Assembly: GCA_947179485.1 (NCBI GenBank)
Contig: OX359245.1
Span: 49,835,067 to 49,899,066, forward strand
Direction of reading: 5' to 3'
DNA length: 64,000 bases
From: Allacma fusca
Taxonomy: Eukaryota; Arthropoda; Collembola; Symphypleona; Sminthuridae
Below the pieces are notes generated by a model. The model had not been told where the DNA came from and ran no database searches. It saw only the letters and a program-made list of their open reading frames with translations. This document shows, piece by piece, positions 23,268-36,409 of the stretch (the first letter of the stretch is position 1; the number at the start of each line of letters is the position of its first letter). A program made the position numbers and the translations under genes.

Positions 23268-25709
23268 CTACATTCAAATGAAATGCATTTACATACCTAT
23301 ATGTATACACATTGTTGAATTACTGCACTTATAATTACTCCGTGAGTCCTTAACTCATATACAAAATGTCTCTTAATCAAATTACAAAATCCGTACCGAA
23401 TGTTGGTTATCATTTTGATCTCCGCTTACTTTTCCCTGATTCTCGATGCCATTTCTGGAAAAATAAATGTAATAATTTTAGATCTGAATGTATTGTATTA
23501 TGGGGCTGGGCATACGATTTGCCTCCTTGTAGCCCGCAAGATGGAATGGTTTACAAATTATACAAGAATAGCTGTTCATGGCAATTTGTATACATTTGTT
23601 TTGGAACAATTGCATCGATGTTTCTGGGTATATGTCCAAAATGAGTTCCAAAATTGGGAGCAGTTTGGAGATGTTAATTATTTTCAAACGATTCATTACA
23701 GTACAACTTTCATTACAGTACCAAATTTTCCCTCCTCAGCTTTAAAACTTGTGAATAGAAGTTTTAAAGTCCATTCCATTGATTTAGCTAGGAAAACATT
23801 GGGTTGAAAACTTTGGGCTGGCAATCAAGATTATATGTTGCGTTTACAAAAATACACTCTTGAGTAACAAAGTTGAGGGAAATTCATAAGGCAGAACTTT
23901 GAAGTTCACCAGTTAACTATGGAAAATAAATTTTTAATCGCTTATTAAATAATTGTAATTATTACCTTGGGTTGGTGATTTTGTTTTTCATTCTTGATCA
24001 GACGTCCTTATTGATATCATAGGACGAATATCTAATGGGTTCAAAGAGGACGTATTACACGTAATCTGTTGTGTTTTAGCCAAAGTCCGCGATGCTCAGG
24101 AAAGAATGTCCGTGTGATACCGAAACATTTAGCGTTAAAGTTCTGGCAAACAGTGAGACCTAACTACAGTGAACTCTTACTATAAAGGATTTTTCGAAAT
24201 AAGGGTTTGTGGTTTGCAGTTCCGATTCCCATTTACATATTGTATAACACAATGCTTATAAGAGATAATGTTTATAGGGATACATTTTGTGGTCCCTTGA
24301 GCATTCCTTATATGTAGCGAGAGTTGACTGTATTACGTATAGTGCCCTTTGATTTTACTGACAATAGCTACTATTAAAAAGTTTGTCGTTGATTGATGGG
24401 TAATTAGTCTGAAGTTACCTCAGTTTGGTGCAAAACTACGGCGTAGTTTGATTTTGAAATAAATGTGACGTAATTAAGATAATGTTAAGCCCCTAAATGT
24501 CCAGTTGTTAGTTCGCAAATAATATGCACCAGCTGCAATTAACGCTAGAATAATATGACAAAAATTGTTGCAGTTTTATTATCTGTCAAGTATGCTGATT
24601 AAAACCTAAAATCCGGGTTATCATACACTATATTGTCTTTATACGAATGCAATTTGAGTCAGTTTTAGTAATAGTTGTTGTTGTTATGATAGTTTCCCTA
24701 GCAGTCTATGTATGCACTTATTGAAATTTTCCAAACCTTAGACTATGTAAATATGCTTGGTAATAATTTCTTGGAAAGATTTACAACTACTTATTTTCAA
24801 TCCCTGAGGTTACAATTATTACTGATTCGAAAAGATGATAAATTAGGCTCAAATTAATCCCCATGAAATTTCATATGAGCTCAAATATAATTGCATAAAT
24901 GACAGTCTGGTCTTGAAAAAATCTCTAAAATTTTAGAAACTATCTTATCTAAAAATATTTAGAATTTTACATGGGACCCATCAGGGATTGGTGACATATG
25001 TACATAATTATTGGCAACACTTTTGCTCAAATTAGGGCATGTCTGACAGAATACATATAAGTGTACCATTTTAGATTTTTGTAGTATGCTTCTGAAATTG
25101 TCTTGAATCATTATTTTCTGCAAAGTAGACATAAGAATATAAACTCAGCTTAACATTGTGTCCAAATCATTATGTTTTTACTAAAAAGGCTTTCTGATCA
25201 TTTTTTTAAAACTATTGTGCAAAAAAATTCTGGGGCTCCCTTTGTTCCCAAACTCTCTTTTAACCGTCATATGGGGATTTATGTTCTTGAAAATAAAATA
25301 AAATTTGAAAATAATTTGCGATACCGTAGTTTCTCATAGTTTGGAGCAAAAATTTCTAAATGTTTTTTTCTTTTCCACACTGATCACTTTATTTTTTTTC
25401 AAATAAATCATTGATTTAAATCATTGTTGACGCTTCAACTTTCACGGTTAGGTAGAATTTAATTTTTTTTCTCGAAACGTTGTAAATGTGCATTTTTGTG
25501 TTTTTATGAATTTTGGTCAGGAGACAATTTTGGATGTTGATAATTTTCAGGCTCTCGTACATAAACTAACAATAAATACTATTTGGAGCGGCATTTTTGG
25601 GACTATAATAGAATTTTAACATTATATATTAATCACTTGTAAAAATAAGCACTTGTCAAATCGTTCTATTAGGTCTCATACACAAAATTAATAACATTTC
25701 AGTGCAAAA
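23268..25709. other. TPR-array non-coding DNA upstream of copy 2
   Basis: No gene. About 24350-24720 is a diverged copy of 41880-42240 (shared words GATTGACGGGTAATTAGTCTG, CTAAATGTCCAGTT and CAGTCTATGTATG). About 24170-24330 carries loose units of the CTATAAGGGAAACCC family expanded at 40500-41275. ORFs at 23366-23807 are short and unconvincing. Confidence 0.55.
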
Positions 25710-26250
25710 TGTAAAGCATTCGCATTAACGATGATTCATACCACAATGTTGTTCGGAAGGAATTTCTGGAGAATAATGGTTTTGTACGCAATTTTGTGGG
25801 CGGATTGTGCTTAAAAACGCACTGTGTGCTCATGAATAAAAAGTAATAACTTTCCCACATAAAGTTCGACGCATTTTTACCTGGATACATGAAGCACATT
25901 TGCACTACAAGGAATGTCATTAAAATATATAAGGGATCGGAGCAGTGGTCGGATTCTTGTGGGAAGACGGAAAGATTCTTGCCGTTGGAAAAAAAATTTG
26001 ACTCGGAAAATCTCAAACCACTGCAAAACCAAACGTATTAATGATGATCCATACTTCAATGCAGTACGGAAGGAATTTCTAGCGTCCAAAATCTTTGCAC
26101 AAACATGTTTTGGCTGGCTGTGCTTAATAACAGTATGCCTGCTCGTGAATAAAATGTAATAACAATACGAGGTTTTCACTCGGGTAAATGGAGTAAATTT
26201 GCTCTACAATGGATGCAATTAAGCGATATTAGGGATCGGCATTGGGAGTC
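25710..26250. repeat. two-copy direct repeat, ~320-bp spacing
   Basis: Copy one (about 25720-25940) and copy two (about 26040-26240) share GATGATYCATAC, CGGAAGGAATTTCT, GTGCTTAA and ATTAGGGATCGG/ATAAGGGATCGG in the same order. The divergence indicates an old tandem duplication. ORFs read through both copies but show no domain. Confidence 0.65.
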
Positions 26251-26372
26251 TCAATGCCCGTTTACATAATGCTAAACGCTATGCTCACATGAAAAGAATC
26301 CGGTTGGCTTAGCACCCCTTCCAGCGAGTATTGCAGTATATATGATTAGTTTTTGACACAAATGATTTCAAC

Positions 26373-26628
26373 TGTGAGGAGACTCACGAGGGTTATTATT
26401 TAATCTCGGAAACGAAAAATAATTTAAGCACTCATCGGCTTACACGACTAACTACTCTAAAAATTTAGTATGTCTCGGCATACATAACTAACTACTCTGG
26501 GTAAATGGTACTGGCCTCATGTAGGTACATATATATAATTTACCCAAAAATAAATTTACGCGGTGTCGGCTTACATAGCTAACTACTTCAATTAATTAAT
26601 TAATTAATTGAAGTTGGAACCCGAAATA
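26373..26628 (-). repeat. truncated 3' LTR of gypsy element 2
   Basis: 256 bp matching 32122-32377 with a single difference (AACTAC versus AAGTAC). Sequence identity stops abruptly at 26628/26629. Contains the AATTAATT palindrome and three repeats of a GTAGTTAGTTATGTAAGCCG-like word. It lacks the U3 hairpin and the TATA box. Confidence 0.9.
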
Positions 26629-29600
26629 TGAGCGTCAAAACGTGGAGATACATAACCTGCAATTGGGGATACGGCTGGGGGCGTGACTATAGAAACCGGC
26701 GAAACACTTTGGGGTTCAATAAGGGGCGATACTGGATGTATAACAATCATGGGAGGTTCAATAACGGGTGGGACGGGAGGTATATTTACTGCAGGATGTT
26801 CTGGAGGTTTGTCGATAGGTGGAATTGAATGCAAACCTTCGACCTCAGGTGGCAGATTTACCTCAGGCTCTACATAAGACTCATTTACCACAGTTACGTG
26901 TTGACCAAGAAGTTCGGGCTCATAATTAATCAAATGCTGAGCATGGAAAACGCGACCAATGTTATTATTGATGTCGTTTTCCAAGTCAACCAAATACGTA
27001 AGAGGCCCTAGCTGATCAATAATACGATATGGGCCGTCCCATTTCAACTTAAAACGAGCCTTAGCACCAACTAAACGTTCCCTACTCTTAACAAGTATCA
27101 ACTGACCAATGTTAAACTGTATGTGTGGATGGGTCTTGTCAAACTGAATCTTGTTGTGTAGCTGGTAACGACAAGTGTTCTCATTGGCTTGCGTTCTATC
27201 GCGTAACAACTTGAAACGTTTTTCTAGAGAGCTAAGATTGTCCTGGTTAATTGGGAACTTAGCTGCCTGAGAGGAATGTGGGTCGGAGCCGTATAAAAGT
27301 CTAAACGGAGAGTAACCTGTGGTGGAGTGAAGAGAAACATTATAACTTCTAGTTACCGCAGGTACATAAGTGTCCCAATCTGACCATGTAGGACAAACTT
27401 TATTAAGCATGCTCTTAAAAGTAGCGTTGGGACGTTCAGCGTACGTATTACTAGCTGCGGAATAAGGGCTTATATGCTTCACTGTAATGCCTTTACCGGA
27501 ACAGAAATTGAGGAAATCAGTAGAGGTGAAACTTCCTGCATTATCACAAATCAACTCCTTGCAGTGATCAAAACGTAGGAAATAGTTTTCCAATTTGTTG
27601 ATCACTGTGGCTGATGTCATATCAGACGTTGGAATGGCGTCAATCCATCTAGTGGCTAAGTCGACTATTGTGAAGAGATATCTGTTGTGACGACGAGTTA
27701 GTGGAAGCTCAACAATGAAGTCAATGGCAATGGTATGGAAAGGATCTGTAGGCGTAAGGTTAGTCATTAACGGACCAGTTCTCCCGATATGAGGGGTGTT
27801 ATTGAACTGGCAAGTCTGACAGGCCTTACAAAACCGACGAATATCCTTGTACATACCGATCCAATGAAAACGTGAGCGGATCGAGTAATACGTTTTATGA
27901 AACGAGAGATGTGACAGATCAGACTCATGAATATCATTAAAAACTTTGAGCTTAAGGCAGTCGGGAATTACTAACAACCAAAGTGGACCAAAATCATTAT
28001 AATTTGCGTAATACAAGACATTATTAATGACAGCGTAATCTTTCGAAAACTTATGAGGTATTTCTGGAGATTCAGTTTCATTAAACTGTACGGTATTGAT
28101 AATTGATTTCAAATTATCGTCCTGTCTTTGAAGCTGTTCGAAAGTTTGCTTCTTTGAATCAATAGCAAAGGTAAATAAGGGTTCCGTTTCATTGATTTGT
28201 TCGGTTGTGAGTAATTCCGGATCTGTCGTAGGTTCGACGTTAAAAGATCGGACCTGTTTGATAGGCTCTGTGTCTTCAAACGATCGACTAAGGGCGTCCG
28301 CTAACTGATTCTTGCCACCAGGAATGTGAGCAATTGTAAACGAGTACGGATACAATGTGGTGGCCCAGCGAGCCAATTTACCTTTGGGATCTTTGACTTT
28401 AAGAAGCCATTGCAATGAGGAATGGTCCGTGAGTACTCTAAAACTTCTACCGTGGAGATAGTGATGGAAGGAGTCAATGCTTTTTATTATAGCGAAAGCT
28501 TCCTTTTCCGTCACATTCCATCTTAGTTGTGTTTTGTTAAAGGACTTTGAAAAATAAGCGATCACGCCGACTTGATCGTTAACTGTTTGAAGTAACGCTG
28601 CTCCGATTGCCTCTGAACTACTGTCGGTATATAAGTCTAGCTGGCCATCAGGGTGGGGGAACATTAGAATGGGTGCTGACGTAACTGCTAACTTCAATTT
28701 ATCGAAGGCATCTTGCTCAGTCTGAGTCCATATGAAAAGTGTCCCATTCTCAGTTAACCTATACAGTGGTTTTGCGAGGGCAGACATGTCTTTGATATGG
28801 CGTCTAAAAAAACCTATGATGCCAATGACACGGCGAAGACCACGTAATGTCTAAGGAGGCTGCAGGTTAGAAATAGCCTGTATACGATCGTCCTTGATAC
28901 GTATACCTTCCTTAGAAATCACGTGACCCAAGAAGTCTAATTGCTCGAAACCAAATGAGCACTTCTTGGGTTGTAACTTGTAGTTACGCTGAGCACATCG
29001 AGCTAAGAAAACATCTAGCCTATCTAACATCTGGGCAAAAGTGGTACCAAAAAAACCAGCATCATCAACATAGGAAGCTATCCAAGGATAAACTACTTTG
29101 GGAAAAATCTTCCTAAATGCCATCTGGAAACGTGGACCTGAATTCTTCCAACCGAACGGAGCTCGCGTTGGCCGTAAAAGTTCGTCGTTTGTGACGATAG
29201 CCAATATGTCGCGGGAGTCTTCATCAATCTCGATCTGACGAAAAGCGTCCTTTCCGTCGGCTGTACAAAAGAAAGCGGCCCCCGAGAATGAGTCTAATTG
29301 CTCCTGCAAATTGTCTGCAGGGAAGGGAAAGAACTGGCACTTCAAATTTACCTCCCGTAAATCGTAGACTACTCTGGGTGGTCCTGACTTACGAGGGACA
29401 ACTAATATAGGGGAAGCATACGGTCCAGTACAAGGTTCAAGCCAACCTAACTTCTTTTCCCGCTCAATATGGTCAGAAATAACCTTCTTATTCTGAGGGG
29501 AATTCCGGTATGGGGAACGCTGAACTGGAGTCGTATCTAACAAATCTACTTTACATGAAATATTTCTCCCATTGTCGTCTGTAATGATACCAATGTCTGC

Positions 29601-30794
29601 ATCAGACCAAGCGAAAGCACTAGGATGTTTACGAATGATCTGAATAATCTGATTTCTCTGATCATTAGTCAGAGTTGGACCTAAATTAAACTGAGAGATT
29701 TCATCCTCAGTGAGCTGTCGCTTGGGTAATGCAGATGTTATGACCTGTCGCAAAGGTACAGTAGTGTGATCGTAGATGTCACAAGATGCTAGGAATGAGG
29801 TAGCTCGAAGTGTTACAGGTTGATTGTTAATATTAGAAACATAAATAAATCCCTGCCCATTATCAACATGAGTGATACAAGAAGTTTGAACTACCCCATA
29901 ATTTAAGAATAGTTCCTTGTTAGCCCAAACTACAACATCTCCATTGTAGTTTGAGTTAAAAAGTACTTTGACTCTTCGAGCACCCTGCGCAGGAATCTGA
30001 TACGGTCTATTAGTTCGGCATCTAGTGGGAATTCGAGCTAAAGGTTTATCACCAGGACGGTGATTTCTAAAAGTGTCGTAAATATACTTGGTCTCAGAAC
30101 TCATAGATGCCGCACTAATATGGGACTTAACAGAACATGAGGAAGTGGAATCTGATTTAGGTTTTGAAAAAAATCTAGGTTTCTCAGGAGTAGACTTGAC
30201 ATTAGAAATTGATTTCAGGCATTGAACAATGTTATTAGGAAGGTATACTTTACCCTTGCTACAGTCTATATGTGCCTGAATACTTGATAATATATCTAAG
30301 CCAATAACCATTTCAGACGACAAGTTTTGGAGAATATAGAATACCCAATTAAAATAACCAGCGCGTTCCGCGGAAAGAGATATTTTGATATAGTGAGTTA
30401 TGAGAATATCTTGATTCTCATTTACAGATAATGAAATTCTTATAGGCTGAGAAAATTTATGGATAGTGAAACTATTCAGAATCTTCTCTAACAATAAAGG
30501 ATTAATACAGCTAATGCTAGCTCCAGTATCAACAAGAGCACTAAGACTATAGGGATTCTTCCCATTAACGCGAATATTCCATAAAATATCAGCTTTATTT
30601 AGCTGACGTAGAGGGCCGATATGACGCATCGGAAACTTAACTGATTTACTAGAACTACTTGAATTAAAACTAGATGAATCGTCATCTAAATTGAGAATCG
30701 AAAATCTATTAGATACAGAAAATTGAGAAATAATTGAAAAATTATCATTAGGACTATCTACAGAAGGGAGAACTTCAGGTACGTCTGCCCGCAC
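26604..30794 (-). pseudogene. pol: pol of gypsy element 2, broken by one in-frame stop
   Basis: Protease (VDTGASISCI, about 30510-30550), reverse transcriptase with YVDDAGFF (about 29060), RNase H (YTDSSSEAIGAALL, about 28600), integrase HHCC and DDE motifs (ICDNAGSF; YAERPNATF) and a chromatin-proximal GPY/F-like tail are all present. A TAG at 28851-28853 splits the frame between RT and RNase H; both halves are otherwise in the same frame. The active-site sequence YVDDAG is kept. The C-terminus is Pro-rich and its last residues (ISGSNFN) come from the LTR because of the 3' deletion. The RT lineage clearly differs from element 1. Confidence 0.9.
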
Positions 30795-30802
30795 AGGGTA
30801 CC

Positions 30803-31701
30803 TTAGTCGTTTCCTGACTCAGTAACATCAATTTTGGGCTTCCGGGGAGGGATGGGAATGCCTTGCTTCTTCATTAGTTGGAAACAGTTGTAGACCCTAT
30901 GATTGGGTCGTCTGCACTCGAAGCCTAATAACTTCCCATCAGCTGTCCTGCACGAGGCGATGTGATCGTCAGAATATTTCGGAATAATTAATTTCCTATC
31001 TGACGACAAAGTTCTAAGAGAAGAGGACGGTTGAATGAACTGCCTGCAGTGGATGTATCCCTAGCCAGATGTGGATTGACATGGATATGCCTAGTCAGAT
31101 TGAGGAAGAACGTATCCATGGTTGTAGCCCCAGAAGTGACATGTGGACGGAGATTCTCCGGTAGACCACGCAACAGATTGGTCACCTTCTCGTCCTCGGT
31201 CATATGAGGATTAATCCGGGCCATACAATCCACTGCACTAGCCACCTACTCCATTGGATCTGCGCCGAACGTATATCGGAGAGCCTTGAGTTCAGACTTA
31301 GCTCGCTCCTTTATATTGGCGTCTGAGAAAAAACTAGTTAGCGAATTGCCAATGTTGGCCCATGCGTAAGCCGCGAAGTCTGGAACTTCTAATGTTGGCT
31401 GATTCGCCGCTAACCGTATGAAGGGGGACTTCTGGGATTTCCACCAAATACATGGAGTAGAGCTCAGAAAACGGTCTAAATTGTTGACCTTCCATGAATC
31501 GTTCAAGCCATATAATTGACATTCACTGTCAAACTGACTGAGCCAATCCCTAGCGTTGAAACTTCCGTCGTATTTCCGGAAAGTCTGTAGCATGTGAAAC
31601 ATCCGAGATGGATCTGCCTGCTGTGGGGGAGGTTGTAAGGGATGTTGCATGAAGTATTGTGCAACTGACGCGACAATATTCTGAATGTCTTTCGGATCCA
31701 T
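30803..31701 (-). pseudogene. gag: gag of gypsy element 2, one stop and one frameshift
   Basis: Begins at ATG 31701 (MDPKDIQNIVASVAQYF) and contains a capsid-like region (WLSQFDSECQLYGL...RFLSSTPCIWW). A TAG at 31246-31248 interrupts it after FGADPME, the same frame continuing as VASAVDCMARINPHMTEDEK. A frameshift lies near 31010-31045. The final segment carries a degenerate zinc knuckle (ECRRPNHRVYNC) lacking its first Cys. A small ORF at 31745-31978 lies in the leader and has no recognisable role. Confidence 0.8.
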
Positions 31702-32121
31702 GTTTGTTTCGGAGGGGGAGAATATTTAAGCTAAGATAACTAAATTACAGGCAATTGGGAATATTGCGCTGTAAAAGAGGGAGGGGGAATGTTCCTGTCT
31801 CGATGGGCTCGACTTGATCAATCTCAAATAAATGAAACACTACAGAGTTAATTGAGGGCTCGTAATGAAAATTAAATGTAGTTATGACCCCAAATGTACC
31901 CGATACAATATTGCGGGGATTGGGTCTAAAATGACAGCAAGGGAGTGAAATAATTATGCTATCAAAATCCAGAAACATTTAAAACTTAGCAGTGAGAGGT
32001 GGAGTTCGTACTGCAACTGACACACCTACATTACCTGTTGGTTTAAGATACCGAAGAAAACAAAATAACCCTAATTGAAAAAATTGAGTTTTAATTAGGA
32101 GATCAAAACCCGCACCTTATA

Positions 32122-33335
32122 TGTGAGGAGACTCACGAGGGTTATTATTTAATCTCGGAAACGAAAAATAATTTAAGCACTCATCGGCTTACACGACTAA
32201 CTACTCTAAAAATTTAGTATGTCTCGGCATACATAACTAACTACTCTGGGTAAATGGTACTGGCCTCATGTAGGTACATATATATAATTTACCCAAAAAT
32301 AAATTTACGCGGTGTCGGCTTACATAGCTAAGTACTTCAATTAATTAATTAATTAATTGAAGTTGGAACCCGAAATAAATTTAATTAAGGGGGTAAATAG
32401 AAAGGGGGTACCCTGTACTTAATTTAGAAGGGTTTTAAGGTTTTAATTTTAAGGAGCCAGGCCCACTTAATGCCGGGAACAAATATTTTAATAATTTAGG
32501 GAAGGAATTAAGGATGCCCAAAAAGGTATATGGTAGGTGCGAGGTTTGTCTGACCCAGTGACACACACACAAAACAAAAACCAATAAAATAATAATAAAA
32601 TAAATGCTTACATTCAGCGAGAAGCACCACACAAAACCAGGACGAATCCGGACAAAAGGTAAGTGTAATTATGAAAAATTAACTTCAAAAAAATTTAATA
32701 ATATTTAAAAAATTATTTAGGACACAAAAAAACAACTATGTTTTTTTAACATTGACAAAACACCGACTGGACAATTCAAAATTGTTGCCAGCGGAACAGG
32801 ACTGGACCAGGATTGGAGCAGGGCTTTATGTCAAGGATAAGGCTTAATAGGCGGGAAGGTAAAAGGTTTTAACTTAGCCGTTATTATACGGAAACAGTGC
32901 CGAGGGTTCCTCGGAGGATTCGCCGCGAGCTACTCACGGAAGGAGACTTAGTACAAGTCTGCCTTGACCATGGGAAGGGCTGCCCTATTTATACTATTTT
33001 AGGGACCGGGACTTACAGGTAAGGTACATATATGGTAAGGTTTTTAATATTTTATTATTTTAGTTTTTAGGGATAAGGGCATATTTAAATAATGAAGGGA
33101 AGGAAGGGAGAGCACTTTCATGAGGCAAAATGTAAACAAGGTTTTGTTTACATTTTGTCTCATGACCTACAATTTTATTTTTATTTTGCAGGTTCTGACG
33201 TCATCATTCCTGGATCATCCTCATCATCATCAACATTTCCTCCTCATCCGTCTGGTCACCTTTAATTAGTGTGTGTGTGTGTGAGTGTGTGTGCCCGAAT
33301 AAAAATTGAGGTGAGTGTGTGGAAGCACACTCACA
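32122..33335 (-). repeat. 5' LTR of gypsy element 2
   Basis: 1,214 bp with TG...CA ends. In element orientation it contains a 22-bp-stem hairpin (33118-33165), a TATA box (TATAAATA, complement of 32986-32993), a splice-donor-like GGTAAG region, an AATTAATT palindrome and three GTAGTTAGTTATGTAAGCCG-like words near its 3' end. Family members are the solo LTRs 52862-54036 and about 58149-60615. Confidence 0.9.
33118..33165 (-). promoter_or_regulatory. U3 hairpin of LTR family 2
   Basis: Perfect 22-bp stem except one G.U-type pair, with a 4-base loop, about 125 bp upstream of the TATA box. The core TGTAAAC/GTTTACA is constant, while the outer stem differs in other LTR copies with pairing kept. 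It could be a palindromic factor site or an RNA structure. Confidence 0.6.
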
Positions 33336-33424
33336 TCAACGATCAAGAAAAAAAACTATTTATTCATAAGTTGTAAATGAATATTTATACTTAGCTTAAA
33401 CCACCAAGGTACAAAGTTTACATA

Positions 33425-35054
33425 TCAAGAGTTTGTTCTAGGTTTAACATTAGAACTTGGGCCGACGTTTGCTTGTGAACATTTTTCGAAATTACGTTTT
33501 GTACGAAGAGTGTCTGGATGGTCTGGACCGAGCATTACGATTTGTAATTGCAGAACCTCGACATATAGACAACGCGAATCATTATATTTGGCCTGCTTAC
33601 GAAGCAGATTTGCTAATTGGTATTTAGTACGGAGAGTTTCAGGGTGTTCTTGTCCTAATATTGTAATTTGTAGTTGCAAAACTTCATTCAAAATGACTTG
33701 CGAATCATTAAATTTGCCATGCTTTAAAAAAACTACTCCCAAATTACATTTTGTACGAAGAGTCTCGGGGTGTTCGGGACCTAAAAGTGTAATTTGGCTT
33801 TGCAGGACTTCTTTAAAGCAGGCCTCAGCATCGTTATATTTTCCCTGCTTTGTAAGCACAATTGCTAAGTTATGCTTAGTGTTAAGAGTACCCCGATTTT
33901 CCGGACCAAGTGTCTGGATTTTCATTTGCAGAACCTCATTATAAAGTTCTTGAGCCTCATTAAATTTCCCTTGATTTCGAAGAGCATTTGCAATGATATG
34001 TTTTGTTAAAAGCGTAAGCCAATGTTCAGAACCTAGCAATTCAATTATCATTTCCAAAACCTCTTTAGAAAGTTTCTCCGCATCGCTATATTTACCCTGA
34101 TTTTGTAAAATATCTCCTATGTTAAGTTTAGTAAGAAGAGTGTCTGGATGGGACGGACCCAGTAATTTAATTTGCATTTGTTGAACGTCATTAAAAAGTT
34201 CTGCTGCATTGTTATATTTCCCCTGCAAAGACAAAGCAATTCCTAAGCTTAATTTAGTAGAAATGGTGTCCCGATGGTCCGGACCTAATAACTTAATTCT
34301 TTCTTGAAGAACCTCGTTACACAGTATTTGTGCATCTTTGAATTTACCCTGATTTTCAAACAGTATTGCCAGATGATATTTAGTAACAAGAGTATTCTTA
34401 TGGTTCGCACCTAGTAACTTAATTTGTGTTTCCAAAACCTCATTATAAAGTTCTTGCGCATCGTTATATTTGTGCTGAATTCGAAAAAGTGTTGCCAGGT
34501 TAATTTTAGTAAGAAGTGATTTATCGTGGTTCGGTCCTAATAACCTAATTTGGGCTTGAAGAACCTCGTTATACAGTTCTTGTGCATCGTTGAATTGACG
34601 CTGTTTTTCAAACAGTATTGCTAGGTTATTTTTAGTAAGATAAGTATCCTCATGGTCCTGACCTAGGAACATAATTTGTTCTTGCAATACCTCCTTAAAA
34701 AGACCTTGCGCATCGTTATATTTATTTTGATTTTCAAAAAGTACTGCTATGTTATGTTCAGTACGAAGTGTGTTGAGGTGCTTAGGACCAAGTGTTCTGA
34801 TTTTCCTTTCCAGGACGTCATTGTAAAGTTCCTCCGCTTCATTATATTTCCCTAGATTTTGTAAAGTAATAGCTAGATTATTTTTCGTCGCAAGTCTCTC
34901 GGGGTGGTCCGGTCCTAGTGACTTAATTTGACATAGCAAAACCCCGTTATAAAGTTCCTGAGCTTTGTCGTATCTCCCCTCGTCTTGTAAAGCATCCGCT
35001 GATTCTCGGTTTTTAACAAGTGGGTCCAGAAGGACATGAAGTATTGTTATAGAT
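33425..35054 (-). CDS. TPR-repeat protein, kinesin light chain/nephrocystin-3-like (copy 3)
   Basis: An uninterrupted frame of about 540 codons made of 42-residue KLC-type TPRs, twelve in the strongest part plus a degenerate N-terminal one (DALQDEGRYDKAQELYNGVL). There is no in-frame ATG before the first repeat; the frame opens at an acceptor-like TTATTTTCTCAG (35055-35066), so the start lies in an upstream exon I cannot find. The C-terminal five repeats pair one-to-one with copy 1, while the N-terminal repeats differ in number (12 versus 11), the usual way such arrays diverge. Ends at a TAG in the RTNS tail. Presumed cytosolic interaction scaffold; function unknown. A LINE lies about 265 bp beyond its 5' edge. 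Confidence 0.82.
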
Positions 35055-35680
35055 CTGAGAAAATAAAATACTTTTCAGTCTCCTACAAATAGCTATTTAA
35101 TTACTGTTTAAATTGAAATTACATTGACGTGGTGATTGCGTTTCCCATGTTTGTGGATATCTTGATCAGTGGAGGATTTGAATTAAAAACTGAATAACTA
35201 TCCTCTGGGTTCCAAGAGTAAGACGAAAGCTTTCCCGTGTATTCCTTGGAGTTATTGCTGCTACACAAAAAAATGTTAATATGATAGTCAATCGTTACGG
35301 GCTTTATAGTTCGGAAAGAAAGGAGGGAGATTTGAATTGTAAGGTGAATGTTAAACTTTAATTTACCTGCTAATTAAATCTCAATTCCGCATTAACACGA
35401 TCATTTCTCGAGTGTAAGTCCACTGTGCATTGTTACATAACAACCAGCCGTCAGATATTCATACATGGAAACGCACTACTGACCATAAGAGCCAGGGAAG
35501 CAACAATCAGTAATCTGGTCTACCTGAAGCCTCGCAGAGTACGCTTTACAACCCAGGAGGACAACTCTCATATTGGAGCTAAGTTTCAATATCTTATTAG
35601 TATACGTAGGCCGGGCCACGCTCCCAATATTCTGTTCGTGAAAGTGAAGATACTATCACTTGCTGTGGATGTATATCTAG

Positions 35681-36364
35681 ATGATCAAGAATAACAGATC
35701 CAAATACCCGAAACTAGAGACTACTGATGACAAAATGAAGACCATGGATGACCTTTTTTCTGAAATTGTGAAACTCCGGCATGAAATTGGAGGAATAAAA
35801 GAGGACGTAACTCAAATTAAAAATACGTTGGCCCCAGCAGTTGCAGAGAACAAGAAACGGATTGATGATCTTACCTACAGAATAGAATTAATTGAGATCA
35901 ATGAGAGAAAGCTGAATTTAATTATTCATGGCATTGAATATGAAAGTATGGAAACAAATGATACGCTGGAGGAGAAAGTTTATTCTTTTTTTGACAGGTC
36001 ACTTAAGATTCCCATTGGAGCAGTCAAAGTTGAAGAAATTCGTAGACTTGGAAATCCAAACAAAGCCGAACGGCCAACTTTCATCAAACTCCCCGAGGAA
36101 AAGTATAGAACAATTATATTCAAGTACGTCAAAAATCTCAAGGACACCAACTACAAAATCCAGGATGATATTCCGCCTTGGCTCCGACAGAAACGGACAA
36201 CACTTCTCAGAGCTAGAAAGCAGGCTAAAGCCGAAAGAGAACCATTCAAACTTACAAAAAATGGAATTGTTATAGACGGAGACCTCCATGCAGTGAACCA
36301 CAAAAATGAGCTAGTTAAAATGCCCAAAATATCCAATCATTTCGCGGGAAGTCAATCAAACTGA
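35681..36364 (+). CDS. LINE ORF1 protein
   Basis: 227 residues from an ATG. Residues about 15-75 are heptad-like and charged (coiled coil: LFSEIVKLRHEIGGIKEDV), then an RRM-like region starting NLIIHGIEYES and a basic C-terminal domain (RTTLLRARKQAKAERE), the layout of L1-type ORF1 proteins. It should trimerise and coat element RNA. Intact. The gap to ORF2 is short (about 45 bp to the ATG at 36410). Confidence 0.85.
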   Translation: MIKNNRSKYPKLETTDDKMKTMDDLFSEIVKLRHEIGGIKEDVTQIKNTLAPAVAENKKRIDDLTYRIELIEINERKLNLIIHGIEYESMETNDTLEEKVYSFFDRSLKIPIGAVKVEEIRRLGNPNKAERPTFIKLPEEKYRTIIFKYVKNLKDTNYKIQDDIPPWLRQKRTTLLRARKQAKAEREPFKLTKNGIVIDGDLHAVNHKNELVKMPKISNHFAGSQSN

Positions 36365-36409
36365 CAGCACACCGCCCCTTCAATACAGAATAACGACTCA
36401 GTGAAACTC

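Larger units (their letters stand above)
26373..33335 (-). mobile_element. degraded Ty3/gypsy LTR retrotransposon with truncated 3' LTR
   Basis: A minus-strand element flanked by a 5-bp duplication TCAAC (26368-26372 and 33336-33340). The 5' LTR is complete (32122-33335, 1,214 bp) but the 3' LTR keeps only its terminal 256 bp (26373-26628), joined directly to the end of pol; the polypurine tract and U3 are gone. The overlapping LTR parts differ at one site, so the element is young although gag and pol carry stops and a frameshift. It cannot be autonomous as it stands. Confidence 0.93.

Noticed and set aside
35425..35694. 89-codon ORF before LINE ORF1
   Set aside because: Sits in the LINE 5' region in another frame; could be a remnant but has no recognisable domain.
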